64,000 nt of DNA, taken from NCBI GenBank assembly GCA_964518335.1, contig CAZFDT010000009.1:1-64000 (forward strand), given 5' to 3'. The notes under the pieces are model-generated. The model was not told where the DNA came from and did not search any database. It worked only from the letters and a program-made list of their open reading frames with translations. The translations under genes were made by a program, and so were the position numbers. The stretch's first letter is position 1. Every line of letters starts with the position of its first letter. Origin of the DNA: CAZFDT01 sp964518335. GTDB taxonomy: Bacteria > Planctomycetota > Phycisphaerae > Phycisphaerales > Phycisphaeraceae. This document shows, piece after piece, positions 53,403 to 62,556 of the stretch.

Positions 53403-54251
53403 TCAGGCCTTCAGGTCGCGGGTGCAGAAGCGCATGGCGCCGACGGCGAAGAAGGTGGCGTTGAGCGCCGCCAGGTACACCATCGACTGGACGATGGCCG
53501 GCCAGGGGACGTGCTCGTGGAACGTGCGGGCCCAGAAGCTCGAGTGGTAGGTGATGAAGTAGTCGCGGAAATCGCGGAAGAACGGCATGTTCTGCAGCAC
53601 CAGATCGACGAAGAAGACGCTCAGCGTCAGGATCGTCGCCGCGGCGGGCTTCATCTTGAAGCAACTGAACATGAAGGCGAGGCTGGAGATGACCAGCGTG
53701 GCGAAGGCCAGGCAGGCGATGGCGCGGACGTAGCGGAAGAAACCCGGGCCGGTGTCGAAGAAGCTGAAGAGCCGCTCCTCGTGGATGAAGACGAAGAGCT
53801 TGCCCAGGCCGCCCTTGTAGATCGACGCCAGCAGCAGCGCCGTGGACGCCAGGAAGATCACCAGCACCACCGCGTGAACCGCGCACGCCAGCCACTTGAT
53901 GATCAGCAGCCGCAGGCGCGAGATCGGCCGCGCCAGCACCATGCGCATCGTGCCGTCCTCGACCTCTTTGGCGACGATATCGCCCGACACCAGGGCGATG
54001 TAGAGCGCCCCCAGCAGCATGAAAGTGAAGACGATGACGAGCACCGCCAGGGTCAGGCCGCGGTAATACTCGGCGAACGCCAGGCCGTTGCCGGACAACA
54101 GCTCGTTGACGTTGCGGCTGGCCTTGGGGTGCTCCAGCAGGAGGAGGATCGCCGCCTGCACCGCCAGGAACGCGCCGAAGCCGATGTACGTGCGCTTGCG
54201 GGCGAACATCTTGAGCAGCTCGTCGCCGATCTGTCGCAGAAGCAGCATCAT
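53403..54251 (-). CDS. ABC-2 type transporter permease
   Basis: A 282-residue membrane protein with about six helices. It shows ALVSGDIVAKEVEDGTMRMV then LARPISRLRLLIIKWLACAV, the ABC-2 intracellular loop, and ISSLAFMFSCFKMKPAAATI. It pairs with the ATPase encoded directly upstream (ATGA overlap) to form an exporter of unknown cargo. Confidence 0.88.
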   Translation of the reverse strand: MMLLLRQIGDELLKMFARKRTYIGFGAFLAVQAAILLLLEHPKASRNVNELLSGNGLAFAEYYRGLTLAVLVIVFTFMLLGALYIALVSGDIVAKEVEDGTMRMVLARPISRLRLLIIKWLACAVHAVVLVIFLASTALLLASIYKGGLGKLFVFIHEERLFSFFDTGPGFFRYVRAIACLAFATLVISSLAFMFSCFKMKPAAATILTLSVFFVDLVLQNMPFFRDFRDYFITYHSSFWARTFHEHVPWPAIVQSMVYLAALNATFFAVGAMRFCTRDLKA

Positions 54252-55162
54252 GGCGTGTGCCCCCGATCGCGGACGAGTCGCAGGTAGAAATCCTCCAGCG
54301 ACAGGCGGGCGGCGCCGATGGCCTGCACGCGGTGGCCCCGCTCGATGAGGAACCGGTTGACGTCGGCGGGCTCGACGCGGTCGGCCAGCGCGAGCTTGCC
54401 GTCCACGTGCGGGGGCGTCACCAGCCCGGCCCCCGTCAGCGCCGTCACCGCCTCGTCGCGGCGGTCCACCTCCAGTGTGATGAGCCGGTCGTCCAGATGC
54501 GCCTGCTGCAGTGGACCCTCGAACACCATCTTGCCGCGATCGAGCACCGCCACGTGCGAGCACAGCAGCTCCACCTCGTGCAACTGGTGCGAGCTGAACA
54601 GGATCGTGATGTCGCGCTCGCGGTGCAGGCGGCGGAGAAAGCCGCGCAGGTCGTGAATGCCCTGCGGATCCAGCCCGTCGGCGGGCTCATCGAGGATCAT
54701 CAGCTCCGGGCCCGGCAGCAGCGCCTGCGCCAGCGCCAGCCGCTGGCGCATGCCGTGCGAATAGGTCGCCACCTTGTGCCCGATGCGATCGGTCAGGCCG
54801 ACCGTCGCCACCACCTGCTCGATCTGGCGGCGATCGGCGAACCCGCTGTAGCGGCAGAGGATCGTCAGATTCCGCCACCCGCTGAGGTAGTCGTAGAACG
54901 CCGGCGCCTCGAAGATGGCGCCGACACGGGCAAGTGCAGCGCCGCGCGCCCCCAGCACGTCGTGACCGAGCACCCGCACCCGCCCGCGGTCGGGGAACAC
55001 CTGGCCCAGCAGCATGCCCAGCGTCGTGCTCTTGCCCGCGCCGTTGTGGCCCAGCAGTCCGAACACGCTGCCGCGCGGCACGCGCAGCGTCACGTCCGAC
55101 ACCGCCGCCCGGCCGCCGAACGACTTGCTCACCCCGACCAGCTCGATCGCCGCGTCGCTCAT
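54248..55162 (-). CDS. ABC transporter ATP-binding protein
   Basis: A 304-residue ATPase. Walker A is GLLGHNGAGKSTTLGMLLGQ, the signature ATYSHGMRQRLALAQALLPG, Walker B LMILDEPADGLDP, and the H-loop FSSHQLHEVELLC. The C-terminal 80 residues are the regulatory tail of ABC-2-type exporters. The ATG at 55162 overlaps the pseudopilin stop (ATGA). Works with the permease downstream. Confidence 0.92.
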   Translation of the reverse strand: MSDAAIELVGVSKSFGGRAAVSDVTLRVPRGSVFGLLGHNGAGKSTTLGMLLGQVFPDRGRVRVLGHDVLGARGAALARVGAIFEAPAFYDYLSGWRNLTILCRYSGFADRRQIEQVVATVGLTDRIGHKVATYSHGMRQRLALAQALLPGPELMILDEPADGLDPQGIHDLRGFLRRLHRERDITILFSSHQLHEVELLCSHVAVLDRGKMVFEGPLQQAHLDDRLITLEVDRRDEAVTALTGAGLVTPPHVDGKLALADRVEPADVNRFLIERGHRVQAIGAARLSLEDFYLRLVRDRGHTP

Positions 55163-55761
55163 GGCGACCCTCCGAGGTCCGCCAGAAACGACAGCGTCCT
55201 GCTCGCGTGACCGTCGGCGTAGAGCACGACCAGCTTGTCGCGAATCTCCGGGTGCCAGCCTTCCTTGTCGCTCACCAGGGGGATCTTCGATGCATCGCGC
55301 CCGCCGATGAGGCTGAACATCGACTCGACCTTCTGCCCATTGACGAGAAAGTTCCACAGGTAGCTCGACCCGCTGACGTCGAAGATGCCCTTGGCGTCGG
55401 CGGGGCAGCGAAAGACCGCCGTGCCCTCGCCGGGCCGGACCAGGGCCGTGTCCATCGCCGGCAGCGGCGTGGCTTTGTCCTCGCGGTTGTGCAGCGTGGG
55501 CATGACGCCGTTGCTGGTGACGAGGTAGGCGTTGAGCATGACGCCGACCTGCCGCACGTTCGACAGGCAGGTGGTGGTTCGCGCCGTCAGTCGCGCCGAG
55601 TTCACCGCGGGAATGGTGATCGCCACCAGCAGCGTGATGATGCCGATGACGACCAGCAGCTCGATGAGCGAGAACCCCGCGACCCGGGCACTTGCGACAG
55701 CCGAAACCCCTCTCGGGGCGGCACACCTTCCGGGGACGGGGACGGGGGCGGGGGCGGGCAT
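55159..55761 (-). CDS. Type II secretion/type IV pilus-like pseudopilin
   Basis: A 200-residue protein with a prepilin motif after an unusually long Pro/Ala-rich leader: RVAGFSLIELLVVIGIITLL (cleavage after the Gly, methylated Phe, Glu at +5) and a beta domain. The C-terminal LVVLYADGHASRTLSFL resembles the H-x9-DG proteins common in planctomycetes. It is coupled by ATGA to the ABC ATPase and by TGATG to the gene before it, linking a pseudopilin to an ABC-2 exporter. Confidence 0.8.
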   Translation of the reverse strand: MPAPAPVPVPGRCAAPRGVSAVASARVAGFSLIELLVVIGIITLLVAITIPAVNSARLTARTTTCLSNVRQVGVMLNAYLVTSNGVMPTLHNREDKATPLPAMDTALVRPGEGTAVFRCPADAKGIFDVSGSSYLWNFLVNGQKVESMFSLIGGRDASKIPLVSDKEGWHPEIRDKLVVLYADGHASRTLSFLADLGGSP

Positions 55762-56339
55762 CAGCGGATCCTCCGCATCTGCACCTGCATCTGCGCGATG
55801 AGCGGCTCCAGGTCGAGCTTGGCCTCGGCGGTGGCGTCGCGCATGTAGCTGCGCAGGCCCTCGTCCACGATCCGCTGCATCGCCTCGGCCCCGATCTCGT
55901 CTTCCGCTCGGCGACGCTCCGCGTCGTTGCGCCCGCGCTGCATGTCCGCCAACGCCCGGTCCACCATCGCCTGACGCTCGTCGCGAGGCATCTTGTTGAT
56001 CGCATCCATCATCTGCTGCATCCCGTTGGGCAGCACCAGATCCAGATACCGCGCCCGTTCCTCCGGCGTCATGGCGACAAATGTCTGCCGCAACTGCTCC
56101 TCCAATTGCGGATCGCGCCGCTCCTCGTACGGCAGCCGATTGACGCGCGCAGCGATCGCCTCGACGTGGCGCATCCGCTCATCGGCGGGCAGCGTGTCCA
56201 CGTCGGTCGCCTCAACGAACGCCATGACCTTCTGCGCCGTCATCGTCTGCGAACGGGCATAGACGATGACCGCGACGGCGACGATCCACACCGCCGCCAG
56301 GCAGCCGCCTCCGATGATCCACACACGCGAGCGAGTCAT
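55761..56339 (-). CDS. Membrane-anchored helical protein of unknown function
   Basis: A 192-residue protein with one N-terminal helix (VWIIGGGCLAAVWIVAVAVIV) and a charged, largely alpha-helical domain rich in Glu/Arg/Met (for example NGMQQMMDAINKMPRDERQ). It is the first gene of a four-gene chain with the pseudopilin and the ABC-2 exporter. No family recognised; the short Met/Arg repeats suggest a periplasmic helical bundle. Confidence 0.65.
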   Translation of the reverse strand: MTRSRVWIIGGGCLAAVWIVAVAVIVYARSQTMTAQKVMAFVEATDVDTLPADERMRHVEAIAARVNRLPYEERRDPQLEEQLRQTFVAMTPEERARYLDLVLPNGMQQMMDAINKMPRDERQAMVDRALADMQRGRNDAERRRAEDEIGAEAMQRIVDEGLRSYMRDATAEAKLDLEPLIAQMQVQMRRIR

Positions 56340-56404
56340 AACCGGGCGAGGATAAAACCGTGAGAGTGCATCACGCCATCACTACCCGCAACCTACGCAG
56401 GATG

Positions 56405-57982
56405 TTACGCGCCGGTTCGGCCCCATCCGCCGCCGCCGGGGGTTTCCACCGTGAGTCGCGTACCCGGCTCGACGCGCAGCGAGCACTTGGCGGGCAGCTC
56501 TCTCGCCGCGCCCTCAGGCGTGGTGAGCATGTTACGGCCGGTAGCGCCGGGCTCGCCGCCCTGCAGACCGTAAGGCCCGTGCCGGCGCCGCTCGGTCAGC
56601 AGCGTGACCTCGGCCGGCGCCTCGATCACGTAACTGCGTACCACGCCGTCGCCGCCGCGATGTCGGCCGGCACGACCGGGCTGCGGTTCACGACCGGGAG
56701 CGCCGCCCGAGCGGTCGCGCATGGCGTAGCGCTCGACGCGGAAGGGGTAGGCGTGCTCGAGGGCCTCGACGGGCGTGTTGAGCGTGTTGGTCATGTGCGT
56801 GTGGATGGCCGAGGCCCCGTCGCCGTCGGGTCCGGCGCCGGCGCCGCCGGCGATGGTCTCGTAATAAGCGAAGCTCGCGGGGACGAGCCCGCCGATGAGC
56901 AGGTTGTTCATGCTGCCGCAACTCGCCGCGGGGATGCGATCGGGCATGGCCTGCGCCAGCGCGCCCAGAACCACATCGACGATGCGCTGGCTCGTTTCGA
57001 CGTTGCCCCCGGCCACTGCAGCGGGATAGCGGGCATCGACGATGCTGCCGGGGCGGGTGACGATACGCACCGGTCGCAGCACGCCGCTGTTGCTGGGCAG
57101 GTCGCCCGGGCCCAGGCAGCGCAGGACGTACATCACGGCCGAGACCGCGATGGCCCGCACGGCGTTGACCGGCCCGGCGACCTGGTCGTCGCTGGCGGAC
57201 AGGTCCACTGCAGCCTCTTCGCCCTCGATGTGAAGCGTGCAGCGGAGGGCGATGTCGCGCCGGCCGCAGCCGTCGTCGTCGAGCACGTCCTCGAAGCGGT
57301 ACGTGCCATCGGCAATGGCGGCGATGACGCCGCGGATGCATCGCTCGGTGTAGTGCTGCAGGGCGTCGCCGAAGCCGGCGACGGTGTCCGGCCCGTGACG
57401 GCGGCACAGCTCGCGCAGGCGATCGACGCCGCAGCGCACCGCCGCGAGCTGGGCCAGCAGGTCGCCGCGGCGCTCGGCGGGCGTGCGACTGGCGCGGCAG
57501 ATGGCGTCGAGGACGCCGTCGCTGACGCGCGTCGGGCCCAGGCGATAGCCTTCGTCGTCGATGTGCGTGCCGATGGGCAGCGAGCCGGCGGTCTTGCCGC
57601 CCACGTCGGCGTGATGGGCGCGCGAGGCGACGAAGAAGCGCCGGCCATCGAGCACACACGCGGCGACGACGGTGATGTCCGGCAGGTGCGTGCCGCCGGC
57701 GAATGGATCGTTGAGGATGAAGCGATCGCCGTCCCCTATCGAGTCGAACGCCGCCAGGCACGCCTGCACCGACAGCGGCGCCGAGCCCAGGTGAACGGGG
57801 ATATGCGCCGCATGGGCGATCATGTCGCCCTGGGCGTCGAAGAGCGCGCAGGAGAAATCGCGGCGCTCCTTGATGTTGGGCGAGTAGGCCGACCGCATGA
57901 GGCGCTGGCCCATCTCCTCGGCGATGGCGGCGAAGAGGTGGCGGAAGACCTCCAGCCCGATGGGGTCGTCGTAGCGGTTCAC
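56405..57982 (-). CDS. hyuB: Hydantoinase B/oxoprolinase-like subunit
   Basis: A 525-residue member of the HyuB family (N-methylhydantoinase B, 5-oxoprolinase, acetone/acetophenone carboxylase delta-type subunit). It shows ANEEMGQRLM-type start residues (AAIAEEMGQRLMRSAYSPNI), DAQGDMIAHAAHIPVHLGSA and DRFILNDPFAGGTHLPDITV, typical of the family. GTG start at 57982 overlaps the hyuA stop (GTGA). Acts with HyuA in ATP-dependent opening of a cyclic amide or in a carboxylation; the exact substrate cannot be told. Confidence 0.85.
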   Translation of the reverse strand: MNRYDDPIGLEVFRHLFAAIAEEMGQRLMRSAYSPNIKERRDFSCALFDAQGDMIAHAAHIPVHLGSAPLSVQACLAAFDSIGDGDRFILNDPFAGGTHLPDITVVAACVLDGRRFFVASRAHHADVGGKTAGSLPIGTHIDDEGYRLGPTRVSDGVLDAICRASRTPAERRGDLLAQLAAVRCGVDRLRELCRRHGPDTVAGFGDALQHYTERCIRGVIAAIADGTYRFEDVLDDDGCGRRDIALRCTLHIEGEEAAVDLSASDDQVAGPVNAVRAIAVSAVMYVLRCLGPGDLPSNSGVLRPVRIVTRPGSIVDARYPAAVAGGNVETSQRIVDVVLGALAQAMPDRIPAASCGSMNNLLIGGLVPASFAYYETIAGGAGAGPDGDGASAIHTHMTNTLNTPVEALEHAYPFRVERYAMRDRSGGAPGREPQPGRAGRHRGGDGVVRSYVIEAPAEVTLLTERRRHGPYGLQGGEPGATGRNMLTTPEGAARELPAKCSLRVEPGTRLTVETPGGGGWGRTGA

Positions 57983-59958
57983 GGCAACGCCCCCGGCTCG
58001 ATGAGCAGTTGCCCGGTGTCGTGGACGGTGAGGCGCCAGCCGGCGGGCACGAGGGTGGTGGCGCTGAGTTCGGTGACGATGCGCGGGCCGGCGAGCATGT
58101 CGCCGGGGCCCAGGTCGTCGCGGGAGATCACGCGGTGCGACACGGCCGCGTCGCGCCGCGGCGGGGAGGGCCACTGCAGCGATGGCGCGGGGCCGACGGC
58201 CACGAGCCGGGCCGCGACGACCTCGATCGCGCGGTCGGGCGCGACATAGCCGTAGAGCCGCCCGTGCTCGGCGGCGAAAGCGTCGAGCGTGCGATCGTCC
58301 AGCGGCACGGTCAGCTCGAACGACTGCCCGGCATAGCGCAGGTCCACGCCTGGCTCGAAGCGCCGATGCGACGTGGGCACGCCGTCGGCATCCAGCGCCG
58401 CCTCGCCGAGCCTGCGCAGTTCCTCCATCACCTGCGACAGCCGCGGCGACGCCACCGGCCGGCCAGGCTCCACGCGCGTCATCACGGCGTGCGAAAACGC
58501 GTAGCGCGGCGGGGCCGTGAGCATGCCCAACGCGCTGAGCAGGCCCGGATGCACCGGCACGAGCACGCGGCGCATGCCCAGCATCGCCGCCAGACGGCAG
58601 GCGTGCAGCCCGCCCGCGCCGCCGAAGGGCACGAGCGTGCAGTCGCGCGCGTCGTGGCCCCGCTGCACGCTGATGCGCTGGATCGCCCGGGCCATCGTGG
58701 CGTCGGCGACGCGCAGGATGCCCTCGGCCGCGCGCTCGACGCTCGACCCCAGGCGCTGGGCCACTGCAGCGACCGCCCGCCGCGCCGCCGCCTCGTCAAG
58801 GCGCAGATCGCCCCCCAGTGGACGGTCGGCCGGCAGATGCCCCAGGACCACATGCGCGTCGGTCACCGTCGCCGTAAGCTGCGCGCCCTGACGCCCGTAG
58901 CACGCCGGGCCCGGGTCCGCGCCCGCTGACTGCGGTCCCACGCGCAGCGCCCCGCCGCCATCGAGCCAGGCGATCGAACCGCCCCCGGCCCCCACCGTGT
59001 GAATGTCGATGATCGGCAGCCGCACCGGCAGCGAGCCGATCACCGACTCGGTCGTGTAGCTCACCCGCCCCGTCGCGGCGTGGCACAGCGACACGTCGGT
59101 GCTCGTGCCGCCCATGTCCAGGCCGACGACGCGCTCGACCCCGGCGGCCTGCGCCATGGCCATGGCCCCCAGCACGCCGCCGGCGGGGCCCGACAGCATG
59201 GTCTGCACCGGCGACCGGCAGATCGCCTCGACCGGCAGCGCCCCGCCATCGGACGCCATGATGCGCAGCCCGCCCCCGCGTCCCGCCGGCGCCAGCGCCG
59301 CTTCGAGCTTCGACAGGTAGCGCACGATCGTCGGGGCCACGGCCGCGTTCGCCACGCACGTCGCCGCCCGCTCGTACTCGCGCAACTCCGGCAGCAGCTC
59401 GTGTGACACGGTGACAGGCACGTCCGGCATCGCCTGGCGCAGCGCCCGTGCGATCCGCCGTTCGTGCTCGGGGTTGGCGTAGCCGTGCAGCAGGCTCACT
59501 GCAACGGACTCGACGCCCAGCGCCGCCACGCGCCGCGCCGTCGCGGCCACGGCGGCGTCGGACAGCGGCGCGATCGCCGTGCCGTCGTGCCGCATCCGCT
59601 CGGGCACGCCCACGCAGCGATCGCGTGCCACCGGCGGATCGGGCCGCCGCGGGTGCAGGGCGTACAGGTCGGGCCGGTTCTGCCGCCCCAGGTGCAGCGT
59701 GTCCTCGAACCCGGCGGTGGTGACGAACGCCACCGCCGCGCCCTTGCCTTCGAGCAGGGCGTTGGTGGCCACCGTGGTGCCGTGGACCACTGCAGCACAT
59801 TCGGCACTCGCGCCCAGCAGGACCGCCAGCCCCTCGATCACCGCGCGGGCGGGGTCGTCGGGCGTCGATAGCCTTTTGTGCGTGCGGAGGATCGTGCCGC
59901 GGTCATCGACGAGCACGAAGTCGGTGAAAGTCCCGCCCGTGTCGATGCCGACGCGCAT
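57979..59958 (-). CDS. hyuA: Hydantoinase A/oxoprolinase-like ATPase subunit
   Basis: A 659-residue HyuA family protein. The ASKHA-type nucleotide site is MRVGIDTGGTFTDFVLVDD, VVHGTTVATNALLEGKGAAV follows, and a second site is VVGLDMGGTSTDVSLC, with MLSGPAGGVLGAM before it. ATG at 59958 overlaps the stop of the PEP-CTERM protease gene (TGATG). Forms a complex with HyuB. Contains five copies of the over-represented octamer, more than any other gene here. Confidence 0.88.
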   Translation of the reverse strand: MRVGIDTGGTFTDFVLVDDRGTILRTHKRLSTPDDPARAVIEGLAVLLGASAECAAVVHGTTVATNALLEGKGAAVAFVTTAGFEDTLHLGRQNRPDLYALHPRRPDPPVARDRCVGVPERMRHDGTAIAPLSDAAVAATARRVAALGVESVAVSLLHGYANPEHERRIARALRQAMPDVPVTVSHELLPELREYERAATCVANAAVAPTIVRYLSKLEAALAPAGRGGGLRIMASDGGALPVEAICRSPVQTMLSGPAGGVLGAMAMAQAAGVERVVGLDMGGTSTDVSLCHAATGRVSYTTESVIGSLPVRLPIIDIHTVGAGGGSIAWLDGGGALRVGPQSAGADPGPACYGRQGAQLTATVTDAHVVLGHLPADRPLGGDLRLDEAAARRAVAAVAQRLGSSVERAAEGILRVADATMARAIQRISVQRGHDARDCTLVPFGGAGGLHACRLAAMLGMRRVLVPVHPGLLSALGMLTAPPRYAFSHAVMTRVEPGRPVASPRLSQVMEELRRLGEAALDADGVPTSHRRFEPGVDLRYAGQSFELTVPLDDRTLDAFAAEHGRLYGYVAPDRAIEVVAARLVAVGPAPSLQWPSPPRRDAAVSHRVISRDDLGPGDMLAGPRIVTELSATTLVPAGWRLTVHDTGQLLIEPGALP

Positions 59959-61022
59959 CAGCGGGCGTGGCGACGGCGGCGGGCCAGCAGCAGTGAGCCC
60001 AGGCCCAGCAGCACGGCCGTGGTCGGCTCGGGCACGCTCGACACGCCATCCATCCACAGCAGCGGCGCGACGGGAGCGCCCTTCCACGTCTGCTGCATGC
60101 CCGCGGCGATGTTGCCCGTCGGCAGCGGGTTGTTGGGGTCGCCAAACTTGCCCGGCCGGTTGCGCATCAGGTCGCGTTGCGTCTTCTGAATCCACTTGTG
60201 CCACTTCTGCACGCGGGTGAACCCGGCATAGTCGCGGAACGTGGCGTCGGCGATGCCGTCTTCGAGGGCGATGATGAAGGACGTGACGCCGACGAGGGTG
60301 TCGCCGACGAACAGGCCGCCGCCGCTGTCGCCGGGCGCCGCCATGTATTCGAGGGCCAGCGGGTAGTCGTTCTTGGGGTTGACGATGATCTGGTTGGGTC
60401 CGTCGAAGTCGTAGAGCAGCACGCGCTTCTTGGGGCCTTCGATGAAGTCGATGATGTTCTCACCGACGCGCTTGGTTCCGGCGGGGGTGAAGTAGCCGAA
60501 CGTGCCGTTGCCGCCGGCGCCGAACCCGGCGGTGGAGGCCTTCTTGCCCTGCTCGTTGCCGCCGCGCGCGAGCTTGGCGGCCTTGACATTGGTGACGGGC
60601 CGGTCGAGCTTGACCAGCGCCAGGTCCACGCCCTTGGTGAGGTTGGTTCCGTTCCACTGCGGATGGATCGCCCACTTCTGGGCGGTGTAGTTTTTTCCGC
60701 CGATCTCGATGTTGGCGCCGGTGAGCGAGCCGAGTCCGGGGCTGAGCACGCAGTGGCCTGCGGTGAGCATGATGCGCGGGCTGATGAGCACGCCCGAGCA
60801 GATGCCCGCGCCCTCGGTGCCGAAGATGTTCATCAGGCCGACGTTCTTGTACTCGCGCTGGCCCTTCTGCAGATGCCAGTAGTCGTGGGTCTCGGTTCGC
60901 GCGACCCCCGCCTGCGTCGTCGCCGACGCCGCCAGGAGCATCAGCGTCGCCATCCACGTGACCGACCACGTCAACCGACCTCCGCGGCGACGAACCTGCT
61001 GAGCCTGCGCGTGATTAGGCAT
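59958..61022 (-). CDS. Secreted trypsin-like serine protease with PEP-CTERM tail
   Basis: A 354-residue S1 protease. After a basic leader and a signal helix (VTWMATLMLLAASATTQAGV) come the catalytic triad: GHCVLSP (His), VDLALVKLDRPV (Asp) and GDSGGGLFVGD (Ser). The tail SVPEPTTAVLLGLGSLLLAR ends in RRRRHAR, a PEP-CTERM signal. It is coupled to hyuA by TGATG. The start at 61022 is the best ATG before the signal peptide; the open frame runs further upstream through a G-rich tract. Confidence 0.87.
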   Translation of the reverse strand: MPNHAQAQQVRRRGGRLTWSVTWMATLMLLAASATTQAGVARTETHDYWHLQKGQREYKNVGLMNIFGTEGAGICSGVLISPRIMLTAGHCVLSPGLGSLTGANIEIGGKNYTAQKWAIHPQWNGTNLTKGVDLALVKLDRPVTNVKAAKLARGGNEQGKKASTAGFGAGGNGTFGYFTPAGTKRVGENIIDFIEGPKKRVLLYDFDGPNQIIVNPKNDYPLALEYMAAPGDSGGGLFVGDTLVGVTSFIIALEDGIADATFRDYAGFTRVQKWHKWIQKTQRDLMRNRPGKFGDPNNPLPTGNIAAGMQQTWKGAPVAPLLWMDGVSSVPEPTTAVLLGLGSLLLARRRRHAR

Positions 61023-61127
61023 GTCGTATCCCACCGTCACAAAGGGCTTGTCGGCCCGACAGCACAAACCCACCGTAAGTGCAGCCGGGATCAGACAGAT
61101 AGGATCGCCCATCCCCGCCCCCTTGTC

Positions 61128-61200
61128 AATGCCCGCCTGCCGCCCGCCCTGCCCCCGCCTGCTGCCCACCTGCCGCCCCCCCTGCCGCCGCACCCCGGGT
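61128..61200 (-). promoter_or_regulatory. G-rich tract upstream of the PEP-CTERM protease (possible G-quadruplex)
   Basis: On the minus strand this stretch has repeated runs of three to seven G separated by short spacers (GGGGTGCGGCGGCAGGGGGG then GGCAGGTGGGCAGCAGGCGG). On the plus strand it reads as imperfect CTGCCGCC repeats. Placed 100-180 bases upstream of the protease start, within the divergent region shared with the formaldehyde dehydrogenase. Could form a G-quadruplex; not tested. Confidence 0.4.
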
Positions 61201-61281
61201 TGCATTCCCACCTGCCGCGAGCCATACTCATCGGCGTCAATTGCTGGATTGAGCTCACCTCTCGAACGAAAGGACGGAACC

Positions 61282-62487
61282 ATGGCGGACAAGAACAAGG
61301 GTGTGGTCTATCTGGGCCCAGGCAAGGTCGAGGTGCAGGACATCGACTTTCCCAAGCTCGAACTCAAACACAAAGGCAACAATCGCAAGTGCGAGCACGG
61401 CGTGATCCTCAAGATCATCGCCACCAACATCTGCGGGTCCGACCAGCACATGGTGCGCGGCCGCACCACCGCCCCGGCGGGCCTCGTCCTCGGCCACGAG
61501 ATCACCGGCGAGGTCCTCGAGTGCGGCCGCGACGTCGAGTACATCAAGAAGGGCGACCTCGTGTCGGTCCCGTTCAACATCGCCTGCGGGCGCTGCCGCA
61601 TGTGCAAGAGCGGCAACACCGGCGTGTGCCTCAACGTCAACCCCGCCCGCCCCGGCGCAGCCTACGGCTACGTCGATATGGGCGGCTGGATCGGCGGCCA
61701 GGCCCGCTACGTCATGGTCCCCTACGCCGACTTCAACCTGCTCAAGTTCCCCGATAAGGCTCAGGCCATGGAGAAGATGAAGGACCTCACGCTGCTGAGC
61801 GACATCTTCCCGACGGGCTATCACGGCGCCGTCACCGCGGGCGTCGGCCCCGGGTCGATCGTGTATGTCGCCGGCGCAGGCCCCGTCGGTCTCGCCTGCG
61901 CCCACGCCTGCCAACTGCTCGGAGCCGCGTGCGTCATCGTCGGCGACATGATCGACGACCGCCTCAAGCAGGCCCGCAAGTTCGGCTGTGAGACAGTGGA
62001 CCTCAAGAAGAACGCCAGCCTCCCCGACATGATCGAGCAGATCACCGGCGAGCCGGTCGTCGATTGCGCTGTCGATTGCGTCGGGTTCGAGGCGCACGGC
62101 ACGGGCAAGGAAGCCGGCGAAGAGAAGCCCGCCACCGTGCTCAACCAGGTCATGCAGGTCACGCGCGTCGCTGGCGGCGTGGGCATCCCCGGCCTCTACG
62201 TCACCGAAGACCCCGGCGCCGTCACCGACGCGGCCAAGACCGGCAACCTGTCGATCCGCATCGGCCTGGGCTGGGCCAAGTCGCTGCACTTCACCACCGG
62301 CCAGTGCCCCGTGATGAAGTACCACCGCCAACTCATGAACGCCATCCTCTACGGCAAGGCGACGCCCGCCAAGGCCACCAACGTCACCGTCATCGGCCTC
62401 GAAGACGCCCCCAAGGGCTACAAGGACTTCGACAAGGGCGCCGCCAAAAAATTCGTCCTCGATCCGCACAGCGCCATCGCGGCATGA
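61282..62487 (+). CDS. fdhA: Glutathione-independent formaldehyde dehydrogenase (zinc alcohol dehydrogenase family)
   Basis: A 401-residue zinc-dependent medium-chain dehydrogenase. The catalytic zinc Cys is in ATNICGSDQHMVRGRTTAPA and GLVLGHEITGEV supplies the His/Glu. Structural-zinc Cys are in VPFNIACGRCRMCKSGNTGV. The NAD site is VYVAGAGPVGLACAHACQLL. The GSDQHMVRGRT and KVEVQDIDFPKLE features match Pseudomonas-type glutathione-independent formaldehyde dehydrogenase, which oxidises formaldehyde to formate with tightly bound NAD+. AAAGGA precedes the ATG. Divergent from the PEP-CTERM protease. Confidence 0.92.
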   Translation: MADKNKGVVYLGPGKVEVQDIDFPKLELKHKGNNRKCEHGVILKIIATNICGSDQHMVRGRTTAPAGLVLGHEITGEVLECGRDVEYIKKGDLVSVPFNIACGRCRMCKSGNTGVCLNVNPARPGAAYGYVDMGGWIGGQARYVMVPYADFNLLKFPDKAQAMEKMKDLTLLSDIFPTGYHGAVTAGVGPGSIVYVAGAGPVGLACAHACQLLGAACVIVGDMIDDRLKQARKFGCETVDLKKNASLPDMIEQITGEPVVDCAVDCVGFEAHGTGKEAGEEKPATVLNQVMQVTRVAGGVGIPGLYVTEDPGAVTDAAKTGNLSIRIGLGWAKSLHFTTGQCPVMKYHRQLMNAILYGKATPAKATNVTVIGLEDAPKGYKDFDKGAAKKFVLDPHSAIAA

Positions 62488-62556
62488 CCCGCGCACCGGC
62501 GGCGCGCAAGCTCTACGCCGGGGCGTTCATGTTGGGCCAGTGACAGACGGGCGGCG

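Noticed and set aside
61128..61260. CTGCCGCC repeats suggesting a minisatellite or CRISPR
   Set aside because: Unit length and spacing are irregular; better described as a G-rich tract.
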